A DNA stretch of 64,000 nucleotides. Origin: Spirosoma arboris. GTDB lineage: Bacteria; Bacteroidota; Bacteroidia; Cytophagales; Spirosomataceae. Position numbers and translations under genes: made by a program. The stretch lies in NCBI RefSeq assembly GCF_009754945.1, contig NZ_WPIN01000012.1, forward strand, positions 1 to 64,000. Reading direction: 5' to 3'. This document shows positions 1 to 7,998 of this stretch, one piece after another; position 1 is the first letter of the stretch; each line of letters begins with the position of its first letter. The notes beneath the pieces were generated by a model. That model searched no databases. It saw only the letters and a list, made by a program, of their open reading frames with translations, and had not been told where the DNA came from.

Positions 1-43
1 AATGGTGTATAAGCTTATTGCAATCTACCCAAAGCTACTTTAA

Positions 44-905
44 GAACGTGTTGGGGAATTGAGAAAGGTTGAGAGTCGTGCCAACTTTGTGGTCGCCAAA
101 CGACAAAGTCATGCCCAAACAGTATACGAAACTGACCGACCCTCAATGGGACGCAATTTCCTCCTTTTTTGATCTCAAACGCAAGCGTAAACACAATCTA
201 CGTCAAATGGTGAACATCATTTTATGGTTGCTACGCACAGGCGCTCAATGGCGTAATTTACCTGAGAAATGGCCTATCTGGCAGGCCGTTTATTATTATT
301 TTGAGCGATGGAAGCAGGATGGCACCCTCGAGCGAATCAATGTAGCGCTGAATCAATTGGATCGAAAGCGAATCAAAAAAGAAGCGTATCCCTCTGTACT
401 ATGTATTGATTCACAAAGTGTTAAGCTAAACCCTATGATCAACGAATACCGAGGTACCGATGCCAACAAACGCATCAATGGACGCAAGCGACAACTGGTT
501 GTCGATACCCAAGGTCGACTCTGGGTAGCAGCGGTTCACGCTGCCAATCAAGCCGATGGTCCTGCTGCTATTTCGCTGATTGGGGATATACTTTGGCGAG
601 CGGGAGAACGCTTAGAAAAAGTGTATGGCGACCAGTCGTATAATGGCGTTTTTGCCCAATCATTGGCCCAATGGAGCATTGATTTTGAAAAGGCCTCGCG
701 GCCTAAGTCGGTCCAAGGTTTTGTGCCGGTTGCCAAACGTTGGGTCGTTGAACGCAGTATTGCTTGGACGAATTACTTCCGTCGCATCGTCAAAGATTAT
801 GAGTATACGTTATTATCTTCGGTCAACTGGCTGTATTTGGCTAACATCCAACTAATGCTTCAGCGAATCGAACCTGATCACAAAAGATAATTCCCCAACA
901 CGTTC
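44..905 (+). mobile_element. IS5-family insertion sequence, complete
   Basis: A 17-bp perfect terminal inverted repeat (GAACGTGTTGGGGAATT at 44-60, its complement at 889-905) encloses one transposase gene. The flanks show TAA at 41-43 and TAA at 906-908, a 3-bp target duplication of the TNA type known for the IS427/IS1031 branch of IS5. Intact ends, intact duplication and an intact gene suggest a fairly recent insertion. Confidence 0.9.
111..890 (+). CDS. IS5-family DDE transposase
   Basis: This is a cut-and-paste transposase acting on the surrounding inverted repeats. The protein is about 259 residues from the ATG at 111, the usual length for single-frame IS5-family enzymes; an in-frame ATG at 69 would add 14 residues without family character. 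The N-terminal part has the DUF4096-like pattern (LTDPQWDAIS, then RTGAQWRNLP). The DDE triad is visible as D in VLCIDSQSV, D in VYGDQSYNG and E in VVERSIAW, the last with the R spacing normal for IS5. The reading frame is undamaged, so the enzyme is probably active. The gene ends at the inner edge of the right inverted repeat. Confidence 0.93.
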   Translation: MPKQYTKLTDPQWDAISSFFDLKRKRKHNLRQMVNIILWLLRTGAQWRNLPEKWPIWQAVYYYFERWKQDGTLERINVALNQLDRKRIKKEAYPSVLCIDSQSVKLNPMINEYRGTDANKRINGRKRQLVVDTQGRLWVAAVHAANQADGPAAISLIGDILWRAGERLEKVYGDQSYNGVFAQSLAQWSIDFEKASRPKSVQGFVPVAKRWVVERSIAWTNYFRRIVKDYEYTLLSSVNWLYLANIQLMLQRIEPDHKR

Positions 906-908
906 TAA

Positions 909-1206
909 TGATACGTATTATTCAATATCAATCACTTGATTTAACGGTACTTAAATGGATATATACTTATATAAGTAGTCAAGAATTACTTATCTCAAAA
1001 TACCCTCTTTTTAAGAGATACTTAACTCATCATCCCCTACCCACGTAGCTTCATTCCGTATCTCTCCCCCTTTCTAATGCCGGTTTCAACTAGCAGTATA
1101 TAGAAAAGGCCCGACAGCAATCTGTATGTTGTCGGGCCTTTTCACTGCGTCCACACTTACGCATAGATAGATTCATCTATCCAGCTAACATAACGAGTAT
1201 TATTAA
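909..1206. other. Non-coding stretch after the insertion sequence
   Basis: Between the right end of the insertion sequence and the stop of the secreted protein gene the sequence is AT-rich with no credible reading frame. Its only clear feature is the hairpin at 1104-1142. Confidence 0.6.
1104..1142 (-). terminator. Bidirectional rho-independent terminator
   Basis: A strong hairpin AAAAGGCCCGACA...TGTCGGGCCTTTT with a T-run on either strand. It lies 65 bases past the stop of the leftward secreted-protein gene and most likely ends its transcript. Confidence 0.8.
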
Positions 1207-1860
1207 CTACTTTGGGCATCTGCACAGGCATTGGGCTAAAACACCTTTGTCTTGATTGTTTTTATAGCATCTATATCCCGTTCCCACTACTACCGGAGCA
1301 CTATTTCCATATTCACCGCTTTGGCCTTGGCAGGTTGTCCCAAAGCTATCCACAGTAGAAGTACACCCAATATTAGCACAGGATGTTTGGCAAGGTTGAG
1401 TACTATAGGTATTGCCTATCGCTTGAACGGCGGTTGTGTAATGATTAACAGGCGTATCTGTTGGGGTTAACAGTATCCAACTTGAACCATTATATCCCTC
1501 GAAATTAGTCCCATTCCAGCGTATTGTCCCAGCTACAGCAATGGAAGCATTACCTACCAATAAATTAGTGACCTTCACTGATCCAGGATTGGTATTAGCA
1601 ATATCATTACCCGTCAATTGCCAATTTTGAGTTGCCGCATTTGCATCAAGAGTGAGAATGACATTACCGGAAGCATCTACTGACAACTGTTTACCGTTGG
1701 AGGTCGCAGCAGGTGAGGTACTTTTAAGATTGGTAAAGCTCAGGCCACTTGTATTCGCCAGTGGACTTTTGATGGCTGTAGGTGTTAGCGTAATTGTTTG
1801 GGCAGCAGAAGAAATGAAGGAAATAGCCCAGAAAGCGGATATAAGTAGAAACTGACGCAT
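1207..1860 (-). CDS. Secreted protein of unknown function
   Basis: A 217-residue protein with a clear Sec signal peptide (about residues 1-20, ending near SSAAQ). The middle is rich in T, S, N and G, with segments such as SVDASGNVILT and GTIRWNGTNFEGYNGSSW. The latter type (RWNGTNFEGYNG.W) occurs in Bacteroidota surface proteins and phage tail-fibre-like proteins. The last 60 residues hold eight or more cysteines (CQTSCANIGC, CYKNN, CLCRC), which suggests a disulfide-stabilised exported C-terminal domain. It stands alone, with its own terminator. Function is not recognised; an adhesin or surface role is inference only. Confidence 0.7.
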   Translation of the reverse strand: MRQFLLISAFWAISFISSAAQTITLTPTAIKSPLANTSGLSFTNLKSTSPAATSNGKQLSVDASGNVILTLDANAATQNWQLTGNDIANTNPGSVKVTNLLVGNASIAVAGTIRWNGTNFEGYNGSSWILLTPTDTPVNHYTTAVQAIGNTYSTQPCQTSCANIGCTSTVDSFGTTCQGQSGEYGNSAPVVVGTGYRCYKNNQDKGVLAQCLCRCPK

Positions 1861-2275
1861 AAGGAGTTAAGGTTATTGGTGTGACTTAAATCTAGTTAAG
1901 TAGCTAGAATTCTACAAGTAGCAATATTTGATCTAGCTACATATTTTAAGTTCGTCTGTATAAAACTATCATTCTCTAAAAAAAGGGGGTTTTTCCCGTA
2001 GGAAGTAAGGGGAGAAGAGGAGTAATTGTGGGCTTGGAAAAGCTTTATCGGCTAACCTATTTCTCCTTGATTGTCAGGTTAATATAGTTTAGTGGGTTTG
2101 CGTACAAAAATTAGTTGGGTGCTAGACCATAAATTGCTTCAACTTCCAGTTTTCGGGCGACAGGGTGAACGCCCCACAAGGTATGTTTAAGCTTCCATTT
2201 CCAGCTTTCGGTTGATATAGCGAACGCCCCTAATGCAGTCAAATTAAATTCTATTTATTCAAAAAAATCAACTAC
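1861..2275. other. Intergenic region with repeat fragments and a possible cassette edge
   Basis: No gene is seen. GTTGGGT at 2114-2120 matches the integron right-core pattern GTTRRRY and recurs at 3004-3010 behind the next gene. Two imperfect copies of a roughly 50-base unit follow, each ending in GAACGCCCC (near 2168-2176 and 2222-2230); a related AAACGCCCC occurs near 3223. The promoter for the gene at 2276 could lie here, but no convincing consensus was found. Confidence 0.4.
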
Positions 2276-2857
2276 ATGAACGTAGATTTAACGAATACAT
2301 TCAAGGATGCAAGACAACATCTAACTATGTGGAAAGCAAGGTATTCACCAGCAGAATACCCACAAAAAGTTGTTATGAATATTTTCTATCGGAAATATAC
2401 GATAGACAAAATGTGGTCACGGGTCATTAATCAAACGCACCCTACATGGCAAATTGCTTACCAAAACAATAAACTCAAATATGCGGAAGTTGCTCAGCAT
2501 GAAATAGTACCAGTACTGGAAGCTTTGATTAAATCAGACAAAAAAGTATCTACAAGCAGATACTCTGATTTCGCTCAATATGTCAAATCGGCCTCTCAAG
2601 GAGACGAGAACGCAATTAAAGCTGTTGAGTTCACGTACTTTCTGCATCGAATTTTTGACGAACTCACTACTGTATGGATTTCAATGGTCAGCAGTGGAGA
2701 CACTAAAATAAATGCAATCGCGAAGATGACTGGTGCGATTCTCGCTCCTGAAACTCCCATCACAGGTTACGCTGATATTGAAAGTATTTTTGACCAATTA
2801 GGGGCTGAGAAATATTTGTACTCACTGTTCATGAAAGAGATGAACAACCAAATATAA
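2276..2857 (+). CDS. Hypothetical protein, possible cassette gene
   Basis: A 193-residue soluble protein, predicted mostly helical, without signal peptide, membrane segment or familiar catalytic motif. The sequence is rich in K, Y and aromatic residues and AT-rich compared with the chromosome to the right of 39 kb. It stands alone on the plus strand with no operon partner, and is bounded by GTTGGGT on the left (2114) and an attC-like dyad on the right (2926-3010). That arrangement is typical of genes carried singly, such as integron cassettes. I do not recognise the family. Confidence 0.7.
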   Translation: MNVDLTNTFKDARQHLTMWKARYSPAEYPQKVVMNIFYRKYTIDKMWSRVINQTHPTWQIAYQNNKLKYAEVAQHEIVPVLEALIKSDKKVSTSRYSDFAQYVKSASQGDENAIKAVEFTYFLHRIFDELTTVWISMVSSGDTKINAIAKMTGAILAPETPITGYADIESIFDQLGAEKYLYSLFMKEMNNQI

Positions 2858-2925
2858 ATAATGCTTTTCGCTCCGCGTGGGCGGGCTTCCGGCGACAGGA
2901 CTCTCGTCCCGTCGTCGGGAATTCA

Positions 2926-3010
2926 GCCCAACCAAACGGGTGTGTAAAGGTTCAGGTACGGTTGTTCAGTTGAGTTACGCACCCACCATCAACACCCGTT
3001 GGCGTTGGGT
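2926..3010 (+). repeat. attC-like imperfect palindrome
   Basis: An 85-base dyad. The outer cores are GCCCAAC (2926-2932, matches RYYYAAC) and GTTGGGT (3004-3010, matches GTTRRRY). An inner perfect 9-bp arm is AACGGGTGT (2935-2943) with ACACCCGTT (2992-3000); an alternative inner pairing is GGGTGTGTAA with TTACGCACCC. Size, core consensus and position just behind a single gene fit an integron attC site. A similar left half recurs at 4287. No integron integrase is present in the window, so the assignment is tentative. Confidence 0.4.
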
Positions 3011-3337
3011 GGAACGTCCAAAATGGGTTCGTGTGCCAGCGTCTATACGACAGGCGGCACGTCCCAAAACTGAGCGGTTTTTACTCACAAGGAGGTTCCC
3101 GTTGACTTGTCAACCGCCCCATAATTCGGGTTTTGACAGGTTAGGCAGGTTGCGTGTGACACGAGAAACGCTCCGGTTGAGCAAGTTTAGATTTTTAGGG
3201 TGACATCTTAGAGATGGGGTAAACGCCCCAACAGTCCGGCTTGAAAACTATAGCATACACAACGCGAAATGCGTATTTTGTATTGAAAGTGCGGCATTCG
3301 GCGAGTAACAGGCTATTAAAACAAGATACTCTACTAA
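3011..3337. other. GC-rich intergenic region upstream of the protease gene
   Basis: Contains a small dyad GTTGAC-TT-GTCAAC near 3100-3115 and an AAACGCCCC unit near 3223 related to those at 2168 and 2222. An open frame spanning 2877-3203 runs through the dyads and has no protein-like character, so I do not call it a gene. Confidence 0.4.
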
Positions 3338-4153
3338 ATGAAAATTCATCAGGACAATTTTTCTTATTCGATTCTACTTTCTATTGATCGTGGAAAATCT
3401 AAAGGTTCAGGCTTTCGTTTAAAATATAAAGGCTTCAATTTTTTGATTTCAGCTAAGCATGTTTTCTATAATGAAGATGACAAGCTTTATGGTGATACTC
3501 TGATTGCTACTTGTCCATCTTCACCTTTAGGAAATGGCACCATCACATTTGAAATTGATTTAACAGCAGCTAAAATATTCAAATCCGCAAATTCGGACGT
3601 TTGCATAATCTTGTTGGGTAAAAATCAGCATCTTTCTGAGCCAGCCGGACATTTAAAGCTTGAAACTGGTAACTATAAGCGTCCAGCAACTCTTGAACTT
3701 GAACCGTCAGTAAGCGTATTGGAACAATCAGCCAAACACATAACGTCGTTGGACATTGAAGCAACACGGAACCTTGCTGAAATAGGGATTGCAAATGAAG
3801 TTTATCTAATGGGGTATCCAACGTCACTTGGGCTGACACATAGTAAGTATTTTGATATCACTAGGCCATTGATAAGGAAAGGAATCATATCGGGAGTGAA
3901 CATGAAAGAGGGAACTTTTATTATCGATTGCCCTTCTTATCAAGGAAATTCCGGGGGACCAATTATTGAACAAGGCGAAGATGGGTATTTTAGAGTCATT
4001 GGATTAGTTTCTCAGTATATTCCCTATGAAACGATATGGTACAATAATAGAGAACGTATAAAAAATGTTGAAATCGCAAATTCTGGTTTCTCGGTTTGTG
4101 TTCCGTTTGACAAAATAACTGAGCTAATTGAGCAGCACATTAACAGCCTATAA
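3338..4153 (+). CDS. Trypsin-like serine protease
   Basis: A 271-residue cytoplasmic trypsin-fold peptidase. The triad is visible: H41 in LISAKHVF, D87 in SANSDVCIILL and S205 in GNSGGPII. The oxyanion-hole pattern GNSGGP is intact, so the enzyme is probably active. There is no signal peptide or PDZ domain, unlike DegP/HtrA proteins. Stand-alone intracellular trypsin-like peptidases of this size are known from bacterial defence and other accessory islands, where they act as effectors. The gene is single, AT-rich, and sits between two attC-like repeats, which fits a cassette. The substrate is unknown. Confidence 0.85.
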   Translation: MKIHQDNFSYSILLSIDRGKSKGSGFRLKYKGFNFLISAKHVFYNEDDKLYGDTLIATCPSSPLGNGTITFEIDLTAAKIFKSANSDVCIILLGKNQHLSEPAGHLKLETGNYKRPATLELEPSVSVLEQSAKHITSLDIEATRNLAEIGIANEVYLMGYPTSLGLTHSKYFDITRPLIRKGIISGVNMKEGTFIIDCPSYQGNSGGPIIEQGEDGYFRVIGLVSQYIPYETIWYNNRERIKNVEIANSGFSVCVPFDKITELIEQHINSL

Positions 4154-4168
4154 TATTACATTGGCAAT

Positions 4169-4309
4169 ATGAAGGAGTATTCAAAACTATTTGATTACCA
4201 ACTCGAACGACAGAAAAAAAATGTAGTCTCACTCTGTACGATTGAGTTTCTAGAGACAGGCCGCATGTCCCGAAGGAGATCGTTCAGCCCAACGAAAATG
4301 AGGGTGTAA
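4169..4309 (+). CDS. Possible 46-residue ORF overlapping the second repeat
   Basis: A short frame with ATG 16 bases after the protease stop. It ends with a basic stretch, SRRRSFSPTKMRV, and the same peptide pattern (SRRREFSPTKRV) can be read through the repeat at about 2907-2942. The shared C-terminal peptide is therefore most simply explained by the shared DNA repeat, not by a conserved protein. Low confidence that it is expressed. Confidence 0.2.
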   Translation: MKEYSKLFDYQLERQKKNVVSLCTIEFLETGRMSRRRSFSPTKMRV

Positions 4310-4378
4310 AGGTTGAATCAGTGCTGATAAATGAGTACCTCGCTCAACATAAGCCCTCTAAGGCATTGGTGAAAAGCA
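4287..4378 (+). repeat. Second, degenerate attC-like repeat
   Basis: GCCCAAC at 4287-4293 followed by GGGTGTAAAGGTT repeats the left half of the 2926 dyad (GCCCAAC then GGGTGTGTAAAGGTT); TTCAG and an upstream GACAGG..TCCCG also recur. A possible stem pairs GAGGG (4300-4304) with CCCTC (about 4359). The right core is degraded: ATTGGTG replaces GTTRRRY. It would close a second cassette containing the protease gene. Confidence 0.3.
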
Positions 4379-4686
4379 CAAATATAAAACGGCCATTCTT
4401 GCCCCCTTCCTCCTCACTTATCTCCTATTAATAATCCCTCAAATCGTAGACTAGGCTTTAATTCCAAACCTCTTTCCTACCTCCGATTCAACCGCATTCT
4501 CCCAGCATTGAGGCCAGCCTATAACTTAAGGATTTACCTGTAAGCCTTACTAGCTATAATGTAAGCTCTAAAGGGGTTGTATTAATTTGCCATATTGATT
4601 GTTATACTAATTATTAGTAAGCTAATTAAATTACAAGTTCTTTCTATCTTTGATGCTTATAATGTAAGCACTCAACGCCCGCCGGA
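4310..4686. other. Intergenic region at the left edge of the prophage
   Basis: AT-rich with no gene. TATAATGTAAGC occurs twice (about 4555-4566 and 4657-4668). The left attachment site should lie here, but I could not find a direct repeat shared with the integrase side. Confidence 0.4.
4645..4652 (+). promoter_or_regulatory. Possible Bacteroidota -7 promoter element
   Basis: TATCTTTG matches the Bacteroidota TAnnTTTG element exactly, 35 bases before the first gene of the rightward module. No good TTG box at the expected -33 spacing is visible, so support is partial. Confidence 0.35.
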
Positions 4687-5055
4687 ATGGAATGGAAAGT
4701 GGAATATGGTTTAATACTTTTTTTAGCATTTGCGGGCGTAACCTACCGATTAACACAAGGTAAGATGGATTCAATGGGAACAATCATGCAGCGCGTCTAC
4801 GCTCAGTTCTACGCCTTTCTGTTCACGGTCGTACTGTACATTGGACTCCTGTTAATGATCTGGGGTTGGCACATTGTCATTGTCTGTATTGCCACGCTTC
4901 TACTGGCTCCCGTCTCGGAGCGGTTCATCTGGCTGTGGATGCAAAGCCAGAATTCGTCCAAAAGTGTCTGGCAGTACATTAAGCGATTTCGCAAAACATG
5001 GGACGCCATGGAACAGGAAAACTCAACGAATAATGAAAATCCAACAGACCAATGA
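4687..5055 (+). CDS. Membrane protein at start of phage lysis module
   Basis: A 122-residue protein with three likely membrane segments (about residues 6-22, 40-60 and 62-77) and a polar, charged tail (RFRKTWDAMEQENSTNNENPTDQ). Its stop overlaps the start of the next gene by four bases (ATGA), so the two are translationally coupled. Position, just before another membrane protein and an endolysin, suggests a holin-like or holin-regulating role, but I recognise no holin family signature. An alternative is a tail-side membrane protein. Confidence 0.6.
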   Translation: MEWKVEYGLILFLAFAGVTYRLTQGKMDSMGTIMQRVYAQFYAFLFTVVLYIGLLLMIWGWHIVIVCIATLLLAPVSERFIWLWMQSQNSSKSVWQYIKRFRKTWDAMEQENSTNNENPTDQ

Positions 5056-5639
5056 ATCAGACACCCATGTACATCGTCTTTACCTGCATCTCAGGCCTTG
5101 CCCAGTACGGGGCATTACTTCTTAACGTAGACAGCAAATCGAAAGTCTGGAAACGGGGCATCTACGTCGGCATGATCGGAAGTGCCTACAGCGCTGGCGC
5201 GTTTGGTATACCCCGCTTTGAGCTCTATCCATGCCTGGTATTTATGATCGCCATCGCCGTCATGCTTTCCTGCGTAGTCGGCTCCTACTACACGGCGCCC
5301 ATTCCGGAAAGTTTTACCCCCCTCCAACGTGAAGAGCGAATTGAAGTCAAGCATAGCGCCCTTCGCCAATTAGGGATTGGTTTGATTCTGTCCATTCTGG
5401 TCGCCACCTGCGTGGGTTATACCCAAAGTCAGTCAGACGGCAATCGGGTACAGATTGGCTTTGCGGGTGTGGTGTACCGTCTCGCGGATGAGGTAAAATC
5501 CCTGCATGGGGTAGTGAGTGATTTGGTGGTTGATGTTAGACAGCTGAAGGCAGAGAATCGGCATCGGGCTAAAGCGGATTCAATTGCCCAGATGCGGTCA
5601 CTGCGCAATCAGGAGAAAATGCTGAAGCAGAATCGGTAG
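5052..5639 (+). CDS. Membrane protein with C-terminal coiled coil (holin-like candidate)
   Basis: A 195-residue protein coupled to the preceding gene. It has three to four hydrophobic segments (about residues 6-24, 36-52, 58-80 and 105-122). A basic and acidic coiled coil fills the last 50 residues (ADEVKSLHGVVSDLVVDVRQLKAENRHR, shown here only in part as a heptad pattern of L and V). Size and context fit a phage holin or a membrane protein working with one. Function is inferred from context only. Confidence 0.6.
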   Translation: MNQTPMYIVFTCISGLAQYGALLLNVDSKSKVWKRGIYVGMIGSAYSAGAFGIPRFELYPCLVFMIAIAVMLSCVVGSYYTAPIPESFTPLQREERIEVKHSALRQLGIGLILSILVATCVGYTQSQSDGNRVQIGFAGVVYRLADEVKSLHGVVSDLVVDVRQLKAENRHRAKADSIAQMRSLRNQEKMLKQNR

Positions 5640-5650
5640 GACTAAACCAA

Positions 5651-5762
5651 AAAGGTCATCTGCATACGCAAATGACCTTTCAACAACCACCGTTTGTTCA
5701 CTTTTAATTTCTTTAAAGATAACAAAAAAAGGCCACTAGCAACCGAAATCGCGCATGGCCTT
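5651..5762. terminator. Two consecutive hairpins between lysis genes
   Basis: The first pairs AAAGGTCAT (5651-5659) with ATGACCTTT (5672-5680). The second pairs AAGGCCA (5729-5735) with TGGCCTT (5756-5762). Both have their longest T-run on the minus strand (TTTTTGG and seven T), although no leftward gene is nearby; they may still separate the membrane-protein pair from the endolysin gene. Confidence 0.5.
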
Positions 5763-5807
5763 ACCTCTAGTTCCCATTTTGAGGATATGCAAAACTAGTC
5801 TATTTCT

Positions 5808-6530
5808 ATGACCCCTCCAGTTATTAGAACCCCATACGCCTATCAGCTAATGAATCTGGGCTGGGCAGTTGATCAATCCATTCCAGGCTATGGCATGATC
5901 GACGTACTCAGGCGATTCCAGGCGGCTAGTCTGGATCGAAACGGCAATCCGCTGGAAGTTGACGGCGTGTTCGGCCAAATCACCTTCGATGCCCTGTTTA
6001 AAGAATACCCGTTACCGGGCGCTACGCTCACATCCCGAGTACTGGCCATCGCCAAAAGTCAGATTGGCATTTCAGAGGTGCCACATGGTTCGAATCGTGG
6101 ACCACAGGTCGATTTATATTTAAAAACATGTGGCTTATCACCCGGCTATCCATGGTGCAGTGCTTGGGTATACTGGTGCTTTCAACAAGCATCTAGACAG
6201 TTAGGTATCAAAAACCCCTGTCCGAAAAGTGCGGGTGTTCTCAATATGTGGGCATTAGCAGGGTATAAAGAATCAGGTTTAAAAAGGCTCACCTCCCTAC
6301 AGGTGGAAGATGAGCCGGAATTGGTCAAACCCGGTATGCAATTCTTAATGAAGTTTTCCGCTACGGCTGGCCACACTGGACTAGTCGAGAGTGTTGGGAA
6401 AGGTGGTTTACTCACCACCATTGAGGGCAATACAGCTCAAAATACTGGGACACGTGAAGGGAATGCGGTTTGCAGACTTACCAGACGACGGATCGATTCG
6501 ATTAATCTTGGATTTATTTCTTATCAGTAA
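5808..6530 (+). CDS. Endolysin: peptidoglycan-binding plus CHAP-like amidase
   Basis: A 240-residue phage cell-wall hydrolase. Residues about 28-65 resemble a peptidoglycan-binding domain (VLRRFQAA, then VDGVFGQITFDAL). The rest matches the TIGR02594/CHAP-like amidase type. The catalytic cysteine is C117 in YPWCSAWV, the histidine H189 in AGHTGLVESV, followed by the family's TIEGNT segment. No signal peptide is present, so export would rely on a holin such as the membrane proteins just upstream. The enzyme should cleave peptide bonds in peptidoglycan at lysis. Confidence 0.85.
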   Translation: MTPPVIRTPYAYQLMNLGWAVDQSIPGYGMIDVLRRFQAASLDRNGNPLEVDGVFGQITFDALFKEYPLPGATLTSRVLAIAKSQIGISEVPHGSNRGPQVDLYLKTCGLSPGYPWCSAWVYWCFQQASRQLGIKNPCPKSAGVLNMWALAGYKESGLKRLTSLQVEDEPELVKPGMQFLMKFSATAGHTGLVESVGKGGLLTTIEGNTAQNTGTREGNAVCRLTRRRIDSINLGFISYQ

Positions 6531-6542
6531 CCTCAACTTCCC

Positions 6543-6821
6543 ATGAATCCAAAATCAACTTGGTCCAAAAAGGACAGGGCATTAGGTGAAGTGCTTATCC
6601 GACATGAGCTTAATAAATTAAGTTATGTGGCCATGGTATTGCTTCGCTGGACTGGACTAAGTGGCTGGTTTATCATTAATCGAATCAATCGCAACACCAA
6701 AATAGCCGTGGAATACAAAAAGCTGGCTGAAAAATTCGACAAAGACTATGCTGGAGCAGAAGTGAAAGTACCAGCGGCCTATGAGCGCATCTTGAATAAG
6801 TATTATGTCTCTAAAAACTAA
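6543..6821 (+). CDS. Small phage protein of unknown function
   Basis: A 92-residue basic protein, 12 bases after the endolysin gene. A moderately hydrophobic stretch (residues about 27-47, LSYVAMVLLRWTGLSGWFII) may be a membrane or amphipathic segment; the rest is charged and helical. It lies in the lysis-to-packaging transition. No family recognised. Confidence 0.6.
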   Translation: MNPKSTWSKKDRALGEVLIRHELNKLSYVAMVLLRWTGLSGWFIINRINRNTKIAVEYKKLAEKFDKDYAGAEVKVPAAYERILNKYYVSKN

Positions 6822-6829
6822 GCTCGACC

Positions 6830-7186
6830 ATGAACAACTATCAATTAGGCGATAAAGTACGCTGGGTTGTACATCAGGGCAATCGGGTTGTCTTTGAAGA
6901 TGTCATTTTCACGATAGTAGGCATTCAGGATGATTCAGTCAAGTTACGCGGCAACATAACTGGAACGGGCGATGTCACTCCAATTCATTTTATCCCCATT
7001 GAAGAGATTGTTCCTGCCGAATCAGCCAAACGCTTTGACTTTCGCGATGTACATCGGCTAATTGATTTAGCAGGAACGATAAAACTGTTTATGGTAACCA
7101 GTCAAACCATCACCCCGGGAATGATTGATGAATATACAGAACTGGCTACTCGGTTGAAGATTGAGCAACCCATACAGTTCAAATAG
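6830..7186 (+). CDS. Small phage protein of unknown function
   Basis: A 118-residue soluble protein. The N-terminal half looks like a small beta-barrel (YQLGDKVRWVVHQGNRVVFEDVIFTIVGIQ), the C-terminal half helical (VHRLIDLAGTIKLFMVTSQ). It lies directly before the small terminase gene and its upstream repeats. No family recognised. Confidence 0.6.
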   Translation: MNNYQLGDKVRWVVHQGNRVVFEDVIFTIVGIQDDSVKLRGNITGTGDVTPIHFIPIEEIVPAESAKRFDFRDVHRLIDLAGTIKLFMVTSQTITPGMIDEYTELATRLKIEQPIQFK

Positions 7187-7204
7187 GCTAGCAAGCTCAA
7201 AAAG

Positions 7205-7230
7205 GTAACGAAAAGTAACGAAAAGTAACG
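7205..7230 (+). repeat. Three tandem GTAACG repeats before the small terminase gene
   Basis: GTAACG occurs at 7205, 7215 and 7225, separated by AAAA, giving a 10-base period close to one helical turn. It ends three bases before the terminase ATG. The phasing suggests a protein-binding site: a packaging (pac-like) site for the small terminase, an operator, or both. Confidence 0.5.
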
Positions 7231-7233
7231 GTC

Positions 7234-7998
7234 ATGAAAGACCTGAAGCAACGGTTTGTTGAAGAATACTGCATTGTCTGGAAAGGCGCACCTGCGGCTA
7301 TTCGGGCTGGCTATGCCAAAAGCAGGGCGAAGCAAACCGCGCGCGATTTGTTGCAGGATCCTGAAATCCAAGCCGCCATCAAAGAATATCATTCTAAACA
7401 TGGCATGTCAGTTGAAGAGGCCATTAAACGTAACACGGATATTGGTCGAACCCGTCTAAATGATTACATGAAGGTGGAGGAGGTATGGGAATCGACCTTT
7501 GAACGAAAGCCACTAGCTGACCTGATCGCAGAATTGAACCTGCAAATTAAAATTGACGATGAATTTTCGGATAGAGCTGGGCTAACAGAACAGGAACAGG
7601 GTAAAATATTCGAACTTAATAAAGCCCGTGAGCGGGAAATCTTGCGCTATGAGATTGAACTGAAACTTAATCCCAAAGCCTACCGTGTTGTCAAATCCGA
7701 GCCACGACCCGTCGAAAAACCAACAGTTGATCTTATAAAATTAGCGAAAGCTGATGAAGAGGGGGCTATTAAAAAGATATCATGGAATGAACGTGGGCTG
7801 CCATCCGTAGAAATGTATCCTGCTGATGCTGCCATTAAAACTGCACTACAGATTCACGGTAAGCTGGTAGAGAAACATGATCATTCCTCTAGTGATGGGA
7901 GTATGACCCCTAAAAGCATTGCCATTGATCCGGCAAAGCTTACCCCTGAGCAATTATCAAACCTTGTTGATGTGATTCGCAATGTCGAGCAGTCCTAA
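7234..7998 (+). CDS. Phage terminase small subunit
   Basis: A 254-residue protein. The N-terminus has the terminase_2-type helix-turn-helix pattern (QRFVEEYCIVWKGAPAAIRAGY, then TARDLLQDPEIQAAI), which binds the packaging site. The rest is charged and helical, as needed for ring assembly. It overlaps the large subunit gene by 17 bases, indicating coupled translation. It is longer than the 150-200 residues usual for the family, with an extended C-terminal region. Confidence 0.85.
   Translation: MKDLKQRFVEEYCIVWKGAPAAIRAGYAKSRAKQTARDLLQDPEIQAAIKEYHSKHGMSVEEAIKRNTDIGRTRLNDYMKVEEVWESTFERKPLADLIAELNLQIKIDDEFSDRAGLTEQEQGKIFELNKAREREILRYEIELKLNPKAYRVVKSEPRPVEKPTVDLIKLAKADEEGAIKKISWNERGLPSVEMYPADAAIKTALQIHGKLVEKHDHSSSDGSMTPKSIAIDPAKLTPEQLSNLVDVIRNVEQS

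Noticed and set aside
2930..3000. Group II intron remnant, suggested by GTACGGTT-like text
   Set aside because: No reverse transcriptase, no domain V pattern and no intron boundary motifs are present; the stem fits an attC-like dyad better.
2877..3203. 108-residue open frame (MGGLPATGLSSRRREF...)
   Set aside because: It runs through the dyad repeats and other GC-rich units, with composition unlike its neighbours. The peptide shared with 4169-4309 comes from the DNA repeat.
5651..5762. A leftward gene ended by the two hairpins
   Set aside because: The T-runs favour the minus strand, but no leftward gene with coding character lies to the right of them up to the endolysin gene.
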